A stretch of DNA of 41,182 bases, from positions 1 to 41,182 of the forward strand of contig JAAWJJ010000029.1 of assembly GCA_022796875.1 (NCBI GenBank), read 5' to 3'. A program made the translations under genes and the position numbers. Below the pieces are notes generated by a model. The model ran no database searches. It was not told the origin of the DNA and saw only the letters and a program-made list of their open reading frames with translations. Of this stretch, positions 33,497 to 41,182 are shown piece after piece. Numbering within the stretch: the stretch's first letter is position 1; the number at the start of each line of letters is the position of its first letter. Origin of the DNA: Eubacterium sp. (GTDB lineage Bacteria; Bacillota; Clostridia; Lachnospirales; Lachnospiraceae).

Positions 33497-33681
33497 ATTA
33501 AAATCCTTTCCGCTGGCCAGCTCATTTGTATTTGTCTTACATAAGTTAGATGCATATGATAGCGGTTTAGTCTCCGTTTTTTTTATTTTCTTTTAAAATG
33601 CTTCCTGTGAAATAATATTAGCATGATTCTAAGAGGATTTGTAATTACATATATTTTTATAAAAACATTTTTGGGAATGTT

Positions 33682-34788
33682 ATGAAAAAGAAATTTTTAA
33701 GATGCGCGGTTTTAGTGGAAATTGGCGCAATTTTATGCTGTTTGGGGGCAGTTTTTCATATGCAGGGAAATTCGCTGCCGGTTTCTGCGTCCGCAGAATC
33801 GGAAGAAGAGGACTTTATCAAATGGGTGGATTTTGATGTTTCTTATGAAGCGTTAAACGCCGCTTATGAGTACGATTTAGAAACATACGGGCAGGACGTG
33901 CATGTGGAATGGATTCCGCTGCTGGCTTATACCGCGGTGCATACGGGAGGAAGTTTTTCAAAAGACGCGTTAAATATGATGAAAGAAACGAAAGAAAAAT
34001 TATGCGCGAAAGAAACGACGATGGAAGAACTGACTTCCGGTTTGAAAAATTATGATTATTATCTGGAAGCGTACGATGCGGTACTGCACAGCTATTTGGG
34101 AGAAAACGGGGGGACTTACGGACTGCAGGTGTTTTCTCCGATTGCAAAAGGATTCCAGTACAATGACTATGACGATTTCGGTTCTTCAAGAGATTACGGA
34201 TATTCCCGGCCGCATCTGGGGCACGACATGATGGGGCTGATCGGGACCCCGGTTATTGCCGTGGAAAGCGGGACGGTGGAAGCGCTTGGCTGGAATCAGT
34301 ACGGCGGCTGGAGAATCGGAATCCGCAGCGACGATACGAAACGCTACTATTATTATGCGCACCTGCGCCAGGACCGGCCTTATGCACAGGGGTTAAAAGA
34401 GGGCGATCGGGTAAAGAGCGGAGATGTTATCGGTTATATGGGCCATACCGGGTACAGCAAAAAAGAAAATGTCAATAATATTGACAGCGTGCACCTGCAT
34501 TTCGGAATCCAGTTGATTTTTGACGAATCGCAGGAGGACGGCAACGGGGAAATCTGGATCGACTGTTATAATCTGACGCGGTTTTTAAGCAAAAACCGCA
34601 GCGAAGTAATACGCGACGATGCGACGAAAGAGTGGAAACATGTGGAAACAGATGACGATGCGGCGAAAGAGCAGAAACGTGTGTTAACAGATGACGATGC
34701 GGCGAAAGAGCGGAAAGGTGCGGAAAAAGAGCAAAGCGGGGAGCAAGCCGAAACAGAGCAAAATGGGGAGAGGGAATCTGCCCTGTAA
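33682..34788 (+). CDS. M23 family metallopeptidase (LytM-type peptidoglycan hydrolase)
   Basis: A 368-residue secreted or membrane-anchored protein with an N-terminal signal/helix (FLRCAVLVEIGAILCCLGAVF), a helical linker and a LytM domain. The zinc and catalytic residues are present: H178 and D182 (HLGHD) and H271/H273 (HLHF). M23 enzymes cut peptide cross-links of peptidoglycan, or bind them in sporulation and division complexes. The C-terminus carries three 13-residue charged repeats and an acidic tail. The ATG at 33682 is preceded by a purine stretch, but there is no strong ribosome binding site. Confidence 0.88.
   Translation: MKKKFLRCAVLVEIGAILCCLGAVFHMQGNSLPVSASAESEEEDFIKWVDFDVSYEALNAAYEYDLETYGQDVHVEWIPLLAYTAVHTGGSFSKDALNMMKETKEKLCAKETTMEELTSGLKNYDYYLEAYDAVLHSYLGENGGTYGLQVFSPIAKGFQYNDYDDFGSSRDYGYSRPHLGHDMMGLIGTPVIAVESGTVEALGWNQYGGWRIGIRSDDTKRYYYYAHLRQDRPYAQGLKEGDRVKSGDVIGYMGHTGYSKKENVNNIDSVHLHFGIQLIFDESQEDGNGEIWIDCYNLTRFLSKNRSEVIRDDATKEWKHVETDDDAAKEQKRVLTDDDAAKERKGAEKEQSGEQAETEQNGERESAL
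34612..34728 (+). repeat. Three 39-bp tandem repeats in the M23 gene
   Basis: Units begin at 34612, 34651 and 34690 and encode RDDATKEWKHVET, DDDAAKEQKRVLT and DDDAAKERKGAEK. The second and third share most bases. The repeats form a charged, probably disordered tail. Confidence 0.85.
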
Positions 34789-34792
34789 CTCT

Positions 34793-34809
34793 CACTTGCT
34801 CTGCAAGTG
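34793..34809 (+). terminator. Short hairpin after the M23 gene
   Basis: CACTTGC and GCAAGTG form a perfect 7-bp stem with a TCT loop, 4 bases after the stop codon. It has no U-tract, so termination is uncertain. Confidence 0.4.
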
Positions 34810-34876
34810 CCATCCGGTAAAAAGATGGAGGTACAGGCTCATTGACTTTTTGAGTCTGGCTGGGCTGAAAAACAGA

Positions 34877-34905
34877 TTGTTGGATAATTTTATGTATGTT
34901 ATAAT
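34877..34905 (+). promoter_or_regulatory. Near-consensus promoter of a small structured RNA
   Basis: TTGTTG at 34877-34882 and TATAAT at 34900-34905 are exactly 17 bp apart. There is no annotated gene downstream on this strand before 35245, so the promoter seems to drive the hairpin RNA at 34912. Confidence 0.7.
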
Positions 34906-34911
34906 CTTCCG

Positions 34912-34990
34912 CTGGAGTGGTCGTGTTACAAGGTGGTGAGCCTCCCTCGAAAGATGGGAGGCAACCACTTTTGGGCGGTTGCTCCTTTTC
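34912..34990 (+). ncRNA. Candidate small RNA or attenuator with two competing hairpins
   Basis: GCCTCCC (34940-34946) pairs with GGGAGGC (34956-34962), and GTGGT/ACCAC extends this stem. The same 3' strand also pairs as GGAG-G-CAACC with GGTTGCTCC (34977-34985), followed by TTTT, a terminator. The two folds exclude each other, the usual layout of an attenuator. No ORF of conserved type follows on this strand, so it may be a stand-alone sRNA or the leader of a lost gene. A frame reading VVLQGGEPPSKDG crosses it and is not called. The rest of 34992-35140 holds no gene. Confidence 0.5.
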
Positions 34991-35086
34991 TATACATATA
35001 ACATTTCTGTATTTGAAGATCAACTGCGTTTTTTGGAATCAAGCGGAATTATTCCTGTTACATTTCTGGCACACAGTCAATAAACA

Positions 35087-35110
35087 GACACCATTTTTGA
35101 CACCGTTTTT
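35087..35110. repeat. Tandem 12-bp direct repeat
   Basis: GACACCATTTTT and GACACCGTTTTT follow each other directly. They lie in a gene-free stretch between the candidate RNA and the terminator of the carbonic anhydrase gene. They may be a remnant of an integration or recombination site, but no recombinase gene is near. Confidence 0.5.
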
Positions 35111-35142
35111 CCGGGATTTTACGGTTTTTAGTGGGATAAGAT

Positions 35143-35190
35143 AAAAAGAAGAAACGCCGGAAATGCCCACAAACAGGCACTTACAGCGTT
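35143..35190 (-). terminator. Terminator of the carbonic anhydrase gene
   Basis: Read on the minus strand, AACGC (35190-35186) pairs with GCGTT (35157-35153) and TGCC pairs with GGCA inside an interior loop. The stem is followed by TCTTCTTTTT. It lies about 55 bases after the stop codon of the carbonic anhydrase gene. Confidence 0.6.
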
Positions 35191-35244
35191 CCATAAAGAT
35201 TGATAAAAGCCATACCATAAAAAGTAGTGGTAATTAATTGTGAA

Positions 35245-35808
35245 TTAATCCAGATAATCGACTTTACCGCTGCCGATATGATAGTAAGCGCCGTATACTT
35301 TCAAATTTTCGTTTTCTTTTGTATTCAGGCTTTCTTTAATGGTGTTTACGGCTCTGTCGACATTCAGGCAGCATGCTTTGTATTCGTCTTTTTCTTCGCC
35401 AATGGCCTCCAGGATTTCATCGGTTATGAATTTGGTAAATCCTCCTGCACCGCCCTGTAACGCTGCCCCTACCGCGCCGCAGTGTTCATGTCCGAGTACA
35501 ACGACAAGATTGCTGCCCAAGTGCTCTACGGCGTACTCAACGCTGCCTAACTGGTGCTTATCCATTACGTTTCCTGCTACCCGGATGACAAACAGTTCTC
35601 CGATGCCTGCCGAAAAAATACTTTCCGGGATTACCCTGGAATCGGAACAGGTAATAACAACCGCGTAAGGAATCTGTCCTTCCTCACAGGTTTTCTGACG
35701 GATCTGCGGGGAAACGTCACCAGGATTTGATTTTGCATCCAGATAACGCTGGTTGCCGTCTTTTAATTTCTGTAATGCTTCTGATGCTGATAAATTTCCG
35801 TTATGCAT
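35245..35808 (-). CDS. Beta-class carbonic anhydrase
   Basis: A 187-residue enzyme that interconverts CO2 and bicarbonate in the cytoplasm. The zinc ligands are C54 with the D56/R58 pair (TCSDSRV), H107 and C110 (GHEHC). The start ATG at 35808 has GGAGG 6 bases upstream. The longer frame to 35973 would cross the promoter. Its length is ordinary for the type I/clade-B bacterial enzymes. It is monocistronic, with its own promoter and terminator, and divergent from the binding-protein gene. Confidence 0.95.
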   Translation of the reverse strand: MHNGNLSASEALQKLKDGNQRYLDAKSNPGDVSPQIRQKTCEEGQIPYAVVITCSDSRVIPESIFSAGIGELFVIRVAGNVMDKHQLGSVEYAVEHLGSNLVVVLGHEHCGAVGAALQGGAGGFTKFITDEILEAIGEEKDEYKACCLNVDRAVNTIKESLNTKENENLKVYGAYYHIGSGKVDYLD

Positions 35809-35848
35809 AGTTTTCCTCCGTTTATTTATTTTTGTTGTTGATGTATCC

Positions 35849-35876
35849 AGTATAACATAAAAAAAGTGGGAGGCAA
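35849..35876 (-). promoter_or_regulatory. Promoter of the carbonic anhydrase gene
   Basis: On the minus strand TTGCCT (35876-35871) and TATACT (35854-35849) are 16 bp apart, with a TG just before the -10 making it extended. It lies about 40 bases before the start codon. Confidence 0.65.
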
Positions 35877-35914
35877 AAGAGTTTCCGTAAAATTTATTAA
35901 ATTTCTTTCTCCGG

Positions 35915-35932
35915 TTAATAAACTTAATAAAC
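35915..35932. repeat. Two 9-bp direct repeats beside a promoter
   Basis: TTAATAAAC occurs twice in a row and directly abuts the -35 box of the binding-protein/kinase operon. The position suits an activator or repressor site; the second receiver domain of the kinase or an unlinked regulator could act here. Confidence 0.5.
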
Positions 35933-35961
35933 TTGCGGTAAAGTACAAAAAATGGTAAAAT
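35933..35961 (+). promoter_or_regulatory. Promoter of the binding-protein/kinase operon
   Basis: TTGCGG at 35933-35938 and TAAAAT at 35956-35961 are 17 bp apart. The ATG is 68 bases downstream. Confidence 0.6.
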
Positions 35962-36029
35962 AAATAAAATCAAAAATAAAAATACAAAGAAATTTTTCTG
36001 ACGGGATCAGACTATATGGGAGAGAATTT

Positions 36030-37487
36030 ATGAATAAAAAAATATATCCGGTATTGGCGGGAACGATAATGGTTTCCATGCTTACTGCCTGCGGCGAAGG
36101 AGAAAATTACGAAAAACTTTTGGACAGGGATTCACCGGTTACGGTTACGGTCTGGCACTATTATAACGGCGTGCAGCAGACACAGTTTGATGAAATGATC
36201 AGTGAGTTTAATAATACGGTCGGCAGTGAACAGGGAATTATCGTCGAGGCTTATTCCAAAAATTCTGTCGGGGAACTCGCAGACAGCGTGATTGCTTCCA
36301 TGAATAAAGAGCCGGGAGCGGATGAATTGCCGAATATTTTCGGAACTTATGCAGAAACCGCTTATCAGATTGACAAGCAGGAGATGCTTGTGGATTTGAG
36401 TAAATATTTTACGGAAGAAGAATTGTCGGAATATGTGGAACATTACATGACGGAAGGCTCTTTTGGTGAAGAAGGGGCGCTTAAGATTTTTCCGACGGCA
36501 AAGAGTACGGAAGTCATGATGGTCAATCAGACAGACTGGCAGGAATTTGCCGATGCATGTCAGGTGACGTACGAGGATATGTCTACCTGGGAAGGGTTGA
36601 CCGAAGTATCTGCGAAGTATTATGAATATACGGACGGACTGACGCCGGACGTCCCAAACGACGGGAAAGCGTTTTTCGGCAGGGATTCCGTTGCAAATTA
36701 TATGATCATCGGCGCCAGGCAGTTAGGGCATGAATTTGCGTCCGTATCGGAGGACGGAACCGTGGAAACCGGGATCGATAAAGAAACGGTAAAGAAACTC
36801 TGGGATAATTTTTATGTGCCTTATGTAAAAGGATACTTTCATGCGGAAAGCAGGTTCCGTACGGATGATGCGAAAATCGGTTCTATTATTGCCCTGATCG
36901 GTTCTACAACGGGTGCTTCCTATTATCCGGGCGAAGTGACGATTAACGACGAATATACGTATCCGATTGAAAACGTGGTGCTTCCGGTTCCGAATTTTGA
37001 AGGGAGCGATCCTTATATCGTTCAGCAGGGAGCGGGAATGTCCGTCATTAAGTCGGATGAAAAAACAGAATATGCCTGCGCGGTATTTTTAAAATGGTTT
37101 ACGGAGTCAGAACGGAATATTCAGTTTTCCGTCAATTCCGGTTATTTGCCGGTAAAGACAGCGGCGAATGATTTTGAAGTGATCTCTGCTTACTGTGAAG
37201 AATCCGGAATTGATGAAACGATGATAAATACTTTCAAAACAGCTATTGATGAGATAAACGGATATACGCTTTATACGAGTCCGCCTTATGAATCATCTGC
37301 CGCCGTAAGGGATTATCTGAATGATATGATAGAAAGTACGGCAAAAGACGCCCATACTGCCGCGCAGGAGAGGATTTCCGCCGGTGAAGACAGAGAGAGC
37401 GTGCTGGCAGAATATACAGACGACGAGGCGTTTGATACCTGGTTTGCAGATTTTGAAAGGGAGTTTCATGAAGTGGCAGGTGAGTAA
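36030..37487 (+). CDS. Extracellular solute-binding lipoprotein, family 1
   Basis: A 485-residue lipoprotein with signal peptide and lipobox LTAC (Cys21), followed by a two-domain family-1 binding protein (VTVTVWHYYNGVQQTQFDEMI is typical of carbohydrate-binding members). The ORF overlaps the histidine kinase gene by 20 bases, so the two are coupled. No ABC permease or ATPase is encoded nearby. It therefore probably presents a ligand to the kinase rather than feeding a transporter. GGGAGAG lies before the ATG. The ligand is unknown; sugar-like compounds are the first guess. Confidence 0.88.
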   Translation: MNKKIYPVLAGTIMVSMLTACGEGENYEKLLDRDSPVTVTVWHYYNGVQQTQFDEMISEFNNTVGSEQGIIVEAYSKNSVGELADSVIASMNKEPGADELPNIFGTYAETAYQIDKQEMLVDLSKYFTEEELSEYVEHYMTEGSFGEEGALKIFPTAKSTEVMMVNQTDWQEFADACQVTYEDMSTWEGLTEVSAKYYEYTDGLTPDVPNDGKAFFGRDSVANYMIIGARQLGHEFASVSEDGTVETGIDKETVKKLWDNFYVPYVKGYFHAESRFRTDDAKIGSIIALIGSTTGASYYPGEVTINDEYTYPIENVVLPVPNFEGSDPYIVQQGAGMSVIKSDEKTEYACAVFLKWFTESERNIQFSVNSGYLPVKTAANDFEVISAYCEESGIDETMINTFKTAIDEINGYTLYTSPPYESSAAVRDYLNDMIESTAKDAHTAAQERISAGEDRESVLAEYTDDEAFDTWFADFEREFHEVAGE

Positions 37488-40400
37488 GTTGCGCAATGAA
37501 TTGGACGGCAGGCGGGAAAGGGCGAAAAAAAGCGCTTCCCTGCTTTCAAAAATAATGGTTCCGATGATTATTCTTGCTTTGCTTCAAATTTGTGTCTTTG
37601 CCGGATTAGTGGCTTTAAACGGGGGTTTTTCCTATATAAAAAAGTATTCCTACAATTTTCTGACGGAAAAAACTGTAAACAGGAAAAACAGTGTAGAAAA
37701 CATGTTGAACCAGAAACCTTCGTTCGTTTATGAGAAAGCGGAAGAAATAAACGGCATTGTGGAAGAGATTCTGAAGCAGGAAAATAAGAAAGCGGCGGAC
37801 GTACAGACAGATAAAGAATTGAATAAGCGTATTTTGTCTGCCTGCTCCGAGCGGATGATTTCCCTGATTCGCCAGGCAAGAGTAAATGATTCGTATATTA
37901 TACTGAATTCGGGCGATTTATATGACGATGGAGATACCTGTTTCCGTACAGGATTATATTTCCGTGATACGGATGTGCAGGAGAACAGTATATCCGATTA
38001 TAAAGATATTTTTATGGAAACCGGGAGTTCGGAGATTGCGCGTGAGTTGGGACTGGCGTTTGATTTTGACTGGTCGCTTTATCTGGACGTGACGGATACA
38101 GAAAGCGGCAATAACGACTATTTTTATACGCCGGTTGACACGTATGAAGACCACGCGGATCTTCCACTTTACAATCTCGGATATTGGAGCGGCATGTCGA
38201 GTATTTCTGCTTCCAAACAGGGAAGCATAAAGTATACGCTGCCATTAGTGTCGGAAGACGGTACGGTATATGGGGTAATCGGTATCGGGCTGCTGGAAAA
38301 AACGATTCAGGAAAATATTCCGAATAACGGCTTCTTTTCGGAGGGAACATGTTATATTATCGGGACAGATGTCAAAAACAGCGGGCAGTATGTACCGCTG
38401 CTGCATCAGGGAGCCGTGTTTGGCCGCCTTGTGACGGAAGATACGGTATTGAATACGGAACATCCTGTAGAACATAATCTGTATGATTTTACCGGCCGGA
38501 ACAATGAGGAAACGATCGGAAGTATTCAAAAATTAAAAATTTACAGTTCCGGTTCCCCATATCGGGATCAGAGCTGGGCATTAATCTCTGTGGCGGACAG
38601 AGAAGTGATACTCAGTATATACAATGCTTTTTTACGGGTGATGTGGATTGCCATAATTGCGGCTCTTGTGATCAGTGTCGTGATCGCGCTGCTTGTCAGC
38701 AAAAAAATCAGTATGCCTGTGGTAAAAATGGTAGGAAAACTGAATAAGAGCCACGGCGGAAACGGGATCGTAGAGTTTAATTTGTCTGGGATTTCCGAAA
38801 TTGATGAACTGGCTTCTTCAATCGTAAATCTTCAGGTAGACGTACTGGAAAATGCTTCGAGAGTATCCCGCATTATGACGGTGTCCGGCAGCAGGATCGG
38901 TGTCTTTTTATTTGATCCGCACAGCAAAAATGTGTTTGTGGGAGAAAGCCTGATCTCTTTGCTTGGATTTAAAGAACTGCCAGACCGTGACGTAACGATT
39001 TCGATGGAAGAATTTAAAAAACAGCTTCAGGTCATTGACAGGAAAAATATTATTTTAAGCCTGCCGTTTTTTGCGGACGGGGAGAGCAGTAAACAGCCGT
39101 TGAACGACAGCAGGGAAATTTCGTATACCGATACCGACGGCAATGTGGTCTGGTTTAAGTTTACGTTTACAGGCGACAGCACAAACGTGATGGGACTTGT
39201 CCAGGATATTACCAATACGGTAAAAGAGAAAGATCTGATCGCTAAAATAAAAGATGCGGAATATACGGCGAAACTGGAAGAAGCGAACGCGGCGCTGCAG
39301 GCGGCGTATGCTTCCGCCGTGCAGGCAAGCCATGCAAAAACCGATTTTCTTTCCAGGATGAGTCATGATATCCGTACGCCGATGAATGCAATTATCGGAA
39401 TGACGACAATTGCCGAAAATTATCTGGATGACCGTGCGAAACTGACGGACTGTTTTCAGAAGATTTCGTCTTCCAGCCATTATCTGCTTGCCCTGATCAA
39501 TGAAGTATTGGATATGAGTAAGATTGAAGCAGGAAAATTTGTACTGTCGAAAGAAGATATTAATCTTTCAGAGCTTCTGGATAATTTGATTGAGATGATA
39601 CAGGCTCCCGTAAAAGAAAAGAATCACAAACTGAACGTTCAGATACATGATATAGAACATGTTAACGTAATCAGCGACAGTCTGCGGCTGCAGCAGATTT
39701 TTATGAATATTATGGGAAATGCCGTAAAATATACGCCGCCGGGAGGACAGATTGATTTTTCTGTATCGGAAAAAGCGGCTGGTCAGAAAAAAATCGGATG
39801 TTATGAGTTTGTTTTTTCGGATAATGGAAAAGGGATGAAGCCGGAGTTTCTGAAAAAAATATTTGAACCGTTTGAACGCGAAGAAGATATCCGGGTCAGT
39901 AAAGAACAGGGGACCGGGTTGGGTATGACGATTACTTATAATATCGTGAAAATGATGGACGGCGTTATTAAAGTGGAAAGTGAGGTCGGCAAAGGTACTA
40001 CGTTTACGGTGACGCTGTATCTTCCGTTTAGTGAGGCGGAACCGATATTCCAGGAAGAGTTGAACGGCTGCCGGGTACTTGTCATAGACGACGATAAAGA
40101 GGTATGTATCGGTGCATGCGCCGTCTTAAAAGATATCGGCATGGATGGCGAATGGGTATTGGACGGACAGACGGCAGTTGAGAAAATTTTGGAAGCTGCG
40201 CGGCAGGGGAATGATTTTCAGGCTGTGCTGGCAGACTGGAAAATGCCCGGTATGGACGGCGTGGAAACTATAAAAGCGATACGGAAAAATGTCAGAGAGC
40301 AGATTCCGGTCATTATTTATTCTGCTTATGACTGGAGCGTGATTGAGCAGGAGGCCAGAGAAGCGGGAGCGGATGCATTTTTAAGCAAGCCGTTGATGAA

Positions 40401-40878
40401 GACAAAAGCGGAAAACGTCTTTAAGTCTTTGCTTGGCCAGAGCCACAAACAAAAATCAAATACGATGAAAGAAGAAGATTTTTCCGGCTGCCGAGTTCTT
40501 CTCGTAGATGATAATGAACTGAACCGTGAAATTGCAGCGGAGATTTTGGGTATGGCAAATCTGGAAGTGGAAATAGCGGAGAACGGAAGGGAGGCAGTAG
40601 ACAAATTTGAATTGTCCGCTCCGGGTTATTATGATATGGTGTTTATGGATATACAGATGCCGATATTGAACGGCTACGATGCAACGAGAGAGATACGCGG
40701 TCTTCCCCATGCGGATGCGAAAACGGTTCCGATCGTTGCAATGACGGCAAATGCTTTTGCCGAGGATGTCCGAAATGCACAGGAAGCCGGCATGAACGAA
40801 CATATTTCGAAGCCGTTAGACGTAAAGCGGCTGTTCGAAACGTTAAACAGATGGATTGGACAGAAAAGGGAAAAATGA
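37468..40878 (+). CDS. Hybrid sensor histidine kinase with two receiver domains
   Basis: A 1136-residue membrane kinase. One helix lies at about 29-50, an extracellular sensor at about 51-385, a second helix at about 390-411, and a HAMP linker. A PAS-like domain (about 470-585) and a coiled coil lead to HisKA with H633 (SHDIRTPMNA), then HATPase (NIMGNAVKYT, DNGKGMK, GTGLGMTI). Two receiver domains follow, with phospho-acceptors D923 (LADWKMPG) and D1061 (FMDIQMPI). The ATG at 37468 has GAAAGGGAG upstream and overlaps the previous gene; the frame to 37384 is not used. No HPt or output domain is present. Phosphate must therefore leave to another protein, or the receivers act alone. Confidence 0.92.
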   Translation: MKWQVSKLRNELDGRRERAKKSASLLSKIMVPMIILALLQICVFAGLVALNGGFSYIKKYSYNFLTEKTVNRKNSVENMLNQKPSFVYEKAEEINGIVEEILKQENKKAADVQTDKELNKRILSACSERMISLIRQARVNDSYIILNSGDLYDDGDTCFRTGLYFRDTDVQENSISDYKDIFMETGSSEIARELGLAFDFDWSLYLDVTDTESGNNDYFYTPVDTYEDHADLPLYNLGYWSGMSSISASKQGSIKYTLPLVSEDGTVYGVIGIGLLEKTIQENIPNNGFFSEGTCYIIGTDVKNSGQYVPLLHQGAVFGRLVTEDTVLNTEHPVEHNLYDFTGRNNEETIGSIQKLKIYSSGSPYRDQSWALISVADREVILSIYNAFLRVMWIAIIAALVISVVIALLVSKKISMPVVKMVGKLNKSHGGNGIVEFNLSGISEIDELASSIVNLQVDVLENASRVSRIMTVSGSRIGVFLFDPHSKNVFVGESLISLLGFKELPDRDVTISMEEFKKQLQVIDRKNIILSLPFFADGESSKQPLNDSREISYTDTDGNVVWFKFTFTGDSTNVMGLVQDITNTVKEKDLIAKIKDAEYTAKLEEANAALQAAYASAVQASHAKTDFLSRMSHDIRTPMNAIIGMTTIAENYLDDRAKLTDCFQKISSSSHYLLALINEVLDMSKIEAGKFVLSKEDINLSELLDNLIEMIQAPVKEKNHKLNVQIHDIEHVNVISDSLRLQQIFMNIMGNAVKYTPPGGQIDFSVSEKAAGQKKIGCYEFVFSDNGKGMKPEFLKKIFEPFEREEDIRVSKEQGTGLGMTITYNIVKMMDGVIKVESEVGKGTTFTVTLYLPFSEAEPIFQEELNGCRVLVIDDDKEVCIGACAVLKDIGMDGEWVLDGQTAVEKILEAARQGNDFQAVLADWKMPGMDGVETIKAIRKNVREQIPVIIYSAYDWSVIEQEAREAGADAFLSKPLMKTKAENVFKSLLGQSHKQKSNTMKEEDFSGCRVLLVDDNELNREIAAEILGMANLEVEIAENGREAVDKFELSAPGYYDMVFMDIQMPILNGYDATREIRGLPHADAKTVPIVAMTANAFAEDVRNAQEAGMNEHISKPLDVKRLFETLNRWIGQKREK

Positions 40879-40884
40879 TATAAT
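40856..40884 (+). promoter_or_regulatory. Extended -10 promoter for the last gene
   Basis: TTGGAC at 40856-40861 and TATAAT at 40879-40884 are 17 bp apart, with TG at 40876-40877. It overlaps the end of the kinase gene, so the last gene can be expressed alone. Confidence 0.55.
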
Positions 40885-40963
40885 GGAATCCGCAGATAAC
40901 AAAAACCGCAGTTTTAATTACGGAAGATAGTGAATTACAGAAAAATAGAAAAGGGATGATAGT

Positions 40964-41182
40964 ATGAAAAAGAAAAATAAGACTAAAGGCAAGAAAAACT
41001 TAAGAAGAAGTACTACGACCATGGAAGAAGCGGTAAAACAGGCATTTTCAGGGCAGGAGGAACAAGAGGAGCCGATGGAAGCAGAAGAGGAGCAGGCGGA
41101 AGAAGTACAGATGGAAACGGCGCAGGCGGAAGAGGAGCAGGCGGAAGAAGTACAGATGGAAACGGCGCAGGCGGAAGAGGAG
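40964..41182 (+). CDS. Start of a gene with acidic tandem repeats (partial)
   Basis: Seventy-three codons reach the end of the window without a stop. The N-terminus is very basic (MKKKNKTKGKKNLRRSTTT). After residue about 27 it becomes acidic and Gln/Glu-rich. From residue 41 a 15-residue unit (EEEQAEEVQMETAQA) repeats. AAGGG lies about 9 bases before the ATG. It is probably a disordered protein or the start of a larger one; I do not recognise it. Confidence 0.7.
   Translation, partial: MKKKNKTKGKKNLRRSTTTMEEAVKQAFSGQEEQEEPMEAEEEQAEEVQMETAQAEEEQAEEVQMETAQAEEE
41084..41182 (+). repeat. Perfect 45-bp tandem repeats, cut by the window end
   Basis: Units at 41084-41128 and 41129-41173 are identical, and a third starts at 41174. 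Identity at every base, including third codon positions, points to recent or ongoing slippage rather than selection on protein alone. Confidence 0.9.

Noticed and set aside
34917-35144. 75-codon frame crossing the candidate RNA
   Set aside because: The start is a GTG inside the predicted RNA with no ribosome binding site, and the frame crosses both hairpins; the RNA explanation fits better.
35809-35973. N-terminal extension of the carbonic anhydrase
   Set aside because: It crosses the promoter and the family starts near the ATG at 35808.

Overview
The window looks like chromosomal DNA of an anaerobic clostridial Firmicute, most likely a Lachnospiraceae-type gut bacterium. This is an inference from several features: strong AGGAGG-type ribosome binding sites, GTG/TTG starts and extended -10 promoters, an LTA-synthase-like sulfatase, an ECF sigma factor with a large membrane-bound partner, an iron-sulfur flavoprotein paired with a BaiCD/dienoyl-CoA-reductase-like enzyme, and an M23 hydrolase. 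No rRNA, tRNA, CRISPR array, prophage or intact insertion sequence was seen.

Layout. 1-620: no convincing gene; a diverged inverted repeat around a perfect GGGGACA hairpin. 808-8514: an LTA-synthase-like enzyme, an alanine/glycine:cation symporter, an HPr-like protein with an altered active site, a CDF metal exporter, a two-gene ThrE-type exporter on the minus strand, and a small unknown protein overlapping a radical SAM gene. 8738-11882: a Na/Pi cotransporter-PhoU fusion and an OFA-type MFS transporter. 12005-16135: a LysR regulator divergent from an iron-sulfur flavoprotein and a large flavin/Fe-S ene-reductase, which looks like a reductive cassette for an unidentified substrate. 16372-18347: a decaying toxin-antitoxin island with a frameshifted Fic gene, a DinJ/RelB remnant carrying a stop codon, and a YefM-YoeB module with a near-consensus promoter and palindromic operator but no ordinary start codon for the toxin. 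It is bounded by a 173-bp element with perfect 14-bp terminal inverted repeats and nested hairpins.

18348-31205 holds one long minus-strand operon of eight genes: a secreted/membrane protein, an ABC ATPase and permease, a coiled-coil membrane protein with an Asn/Gly-rich tract, a MoxR ATPase, a DUF58 protein and two membrane vWA proteins. Four MIDAS motifs, one ATP-driven MoxR chaperone and one ABC-2 exporter are translationally coupled, suggesting a single envelope machine. This is the strongest candidate for an undescribed system in the window.

31418-33496 encodes an ECF sigma factor and its probable membrane anti-sigma factor. 33682-35808 has an M23 peptidase with a repeat tail, a promoter-driven hairpin RNA with two mutually exclusive folds, and a beta-carbonic anhydrase. 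36030-40878 encodes a solute-binding lipoprotein overlapping a hybrid histidine kinase with two receiver domains; no ABC permease accompanies them, so the lipoprotein is probably a sensory subunit. The window ends inside a gene with perfect 45-bp repeats.
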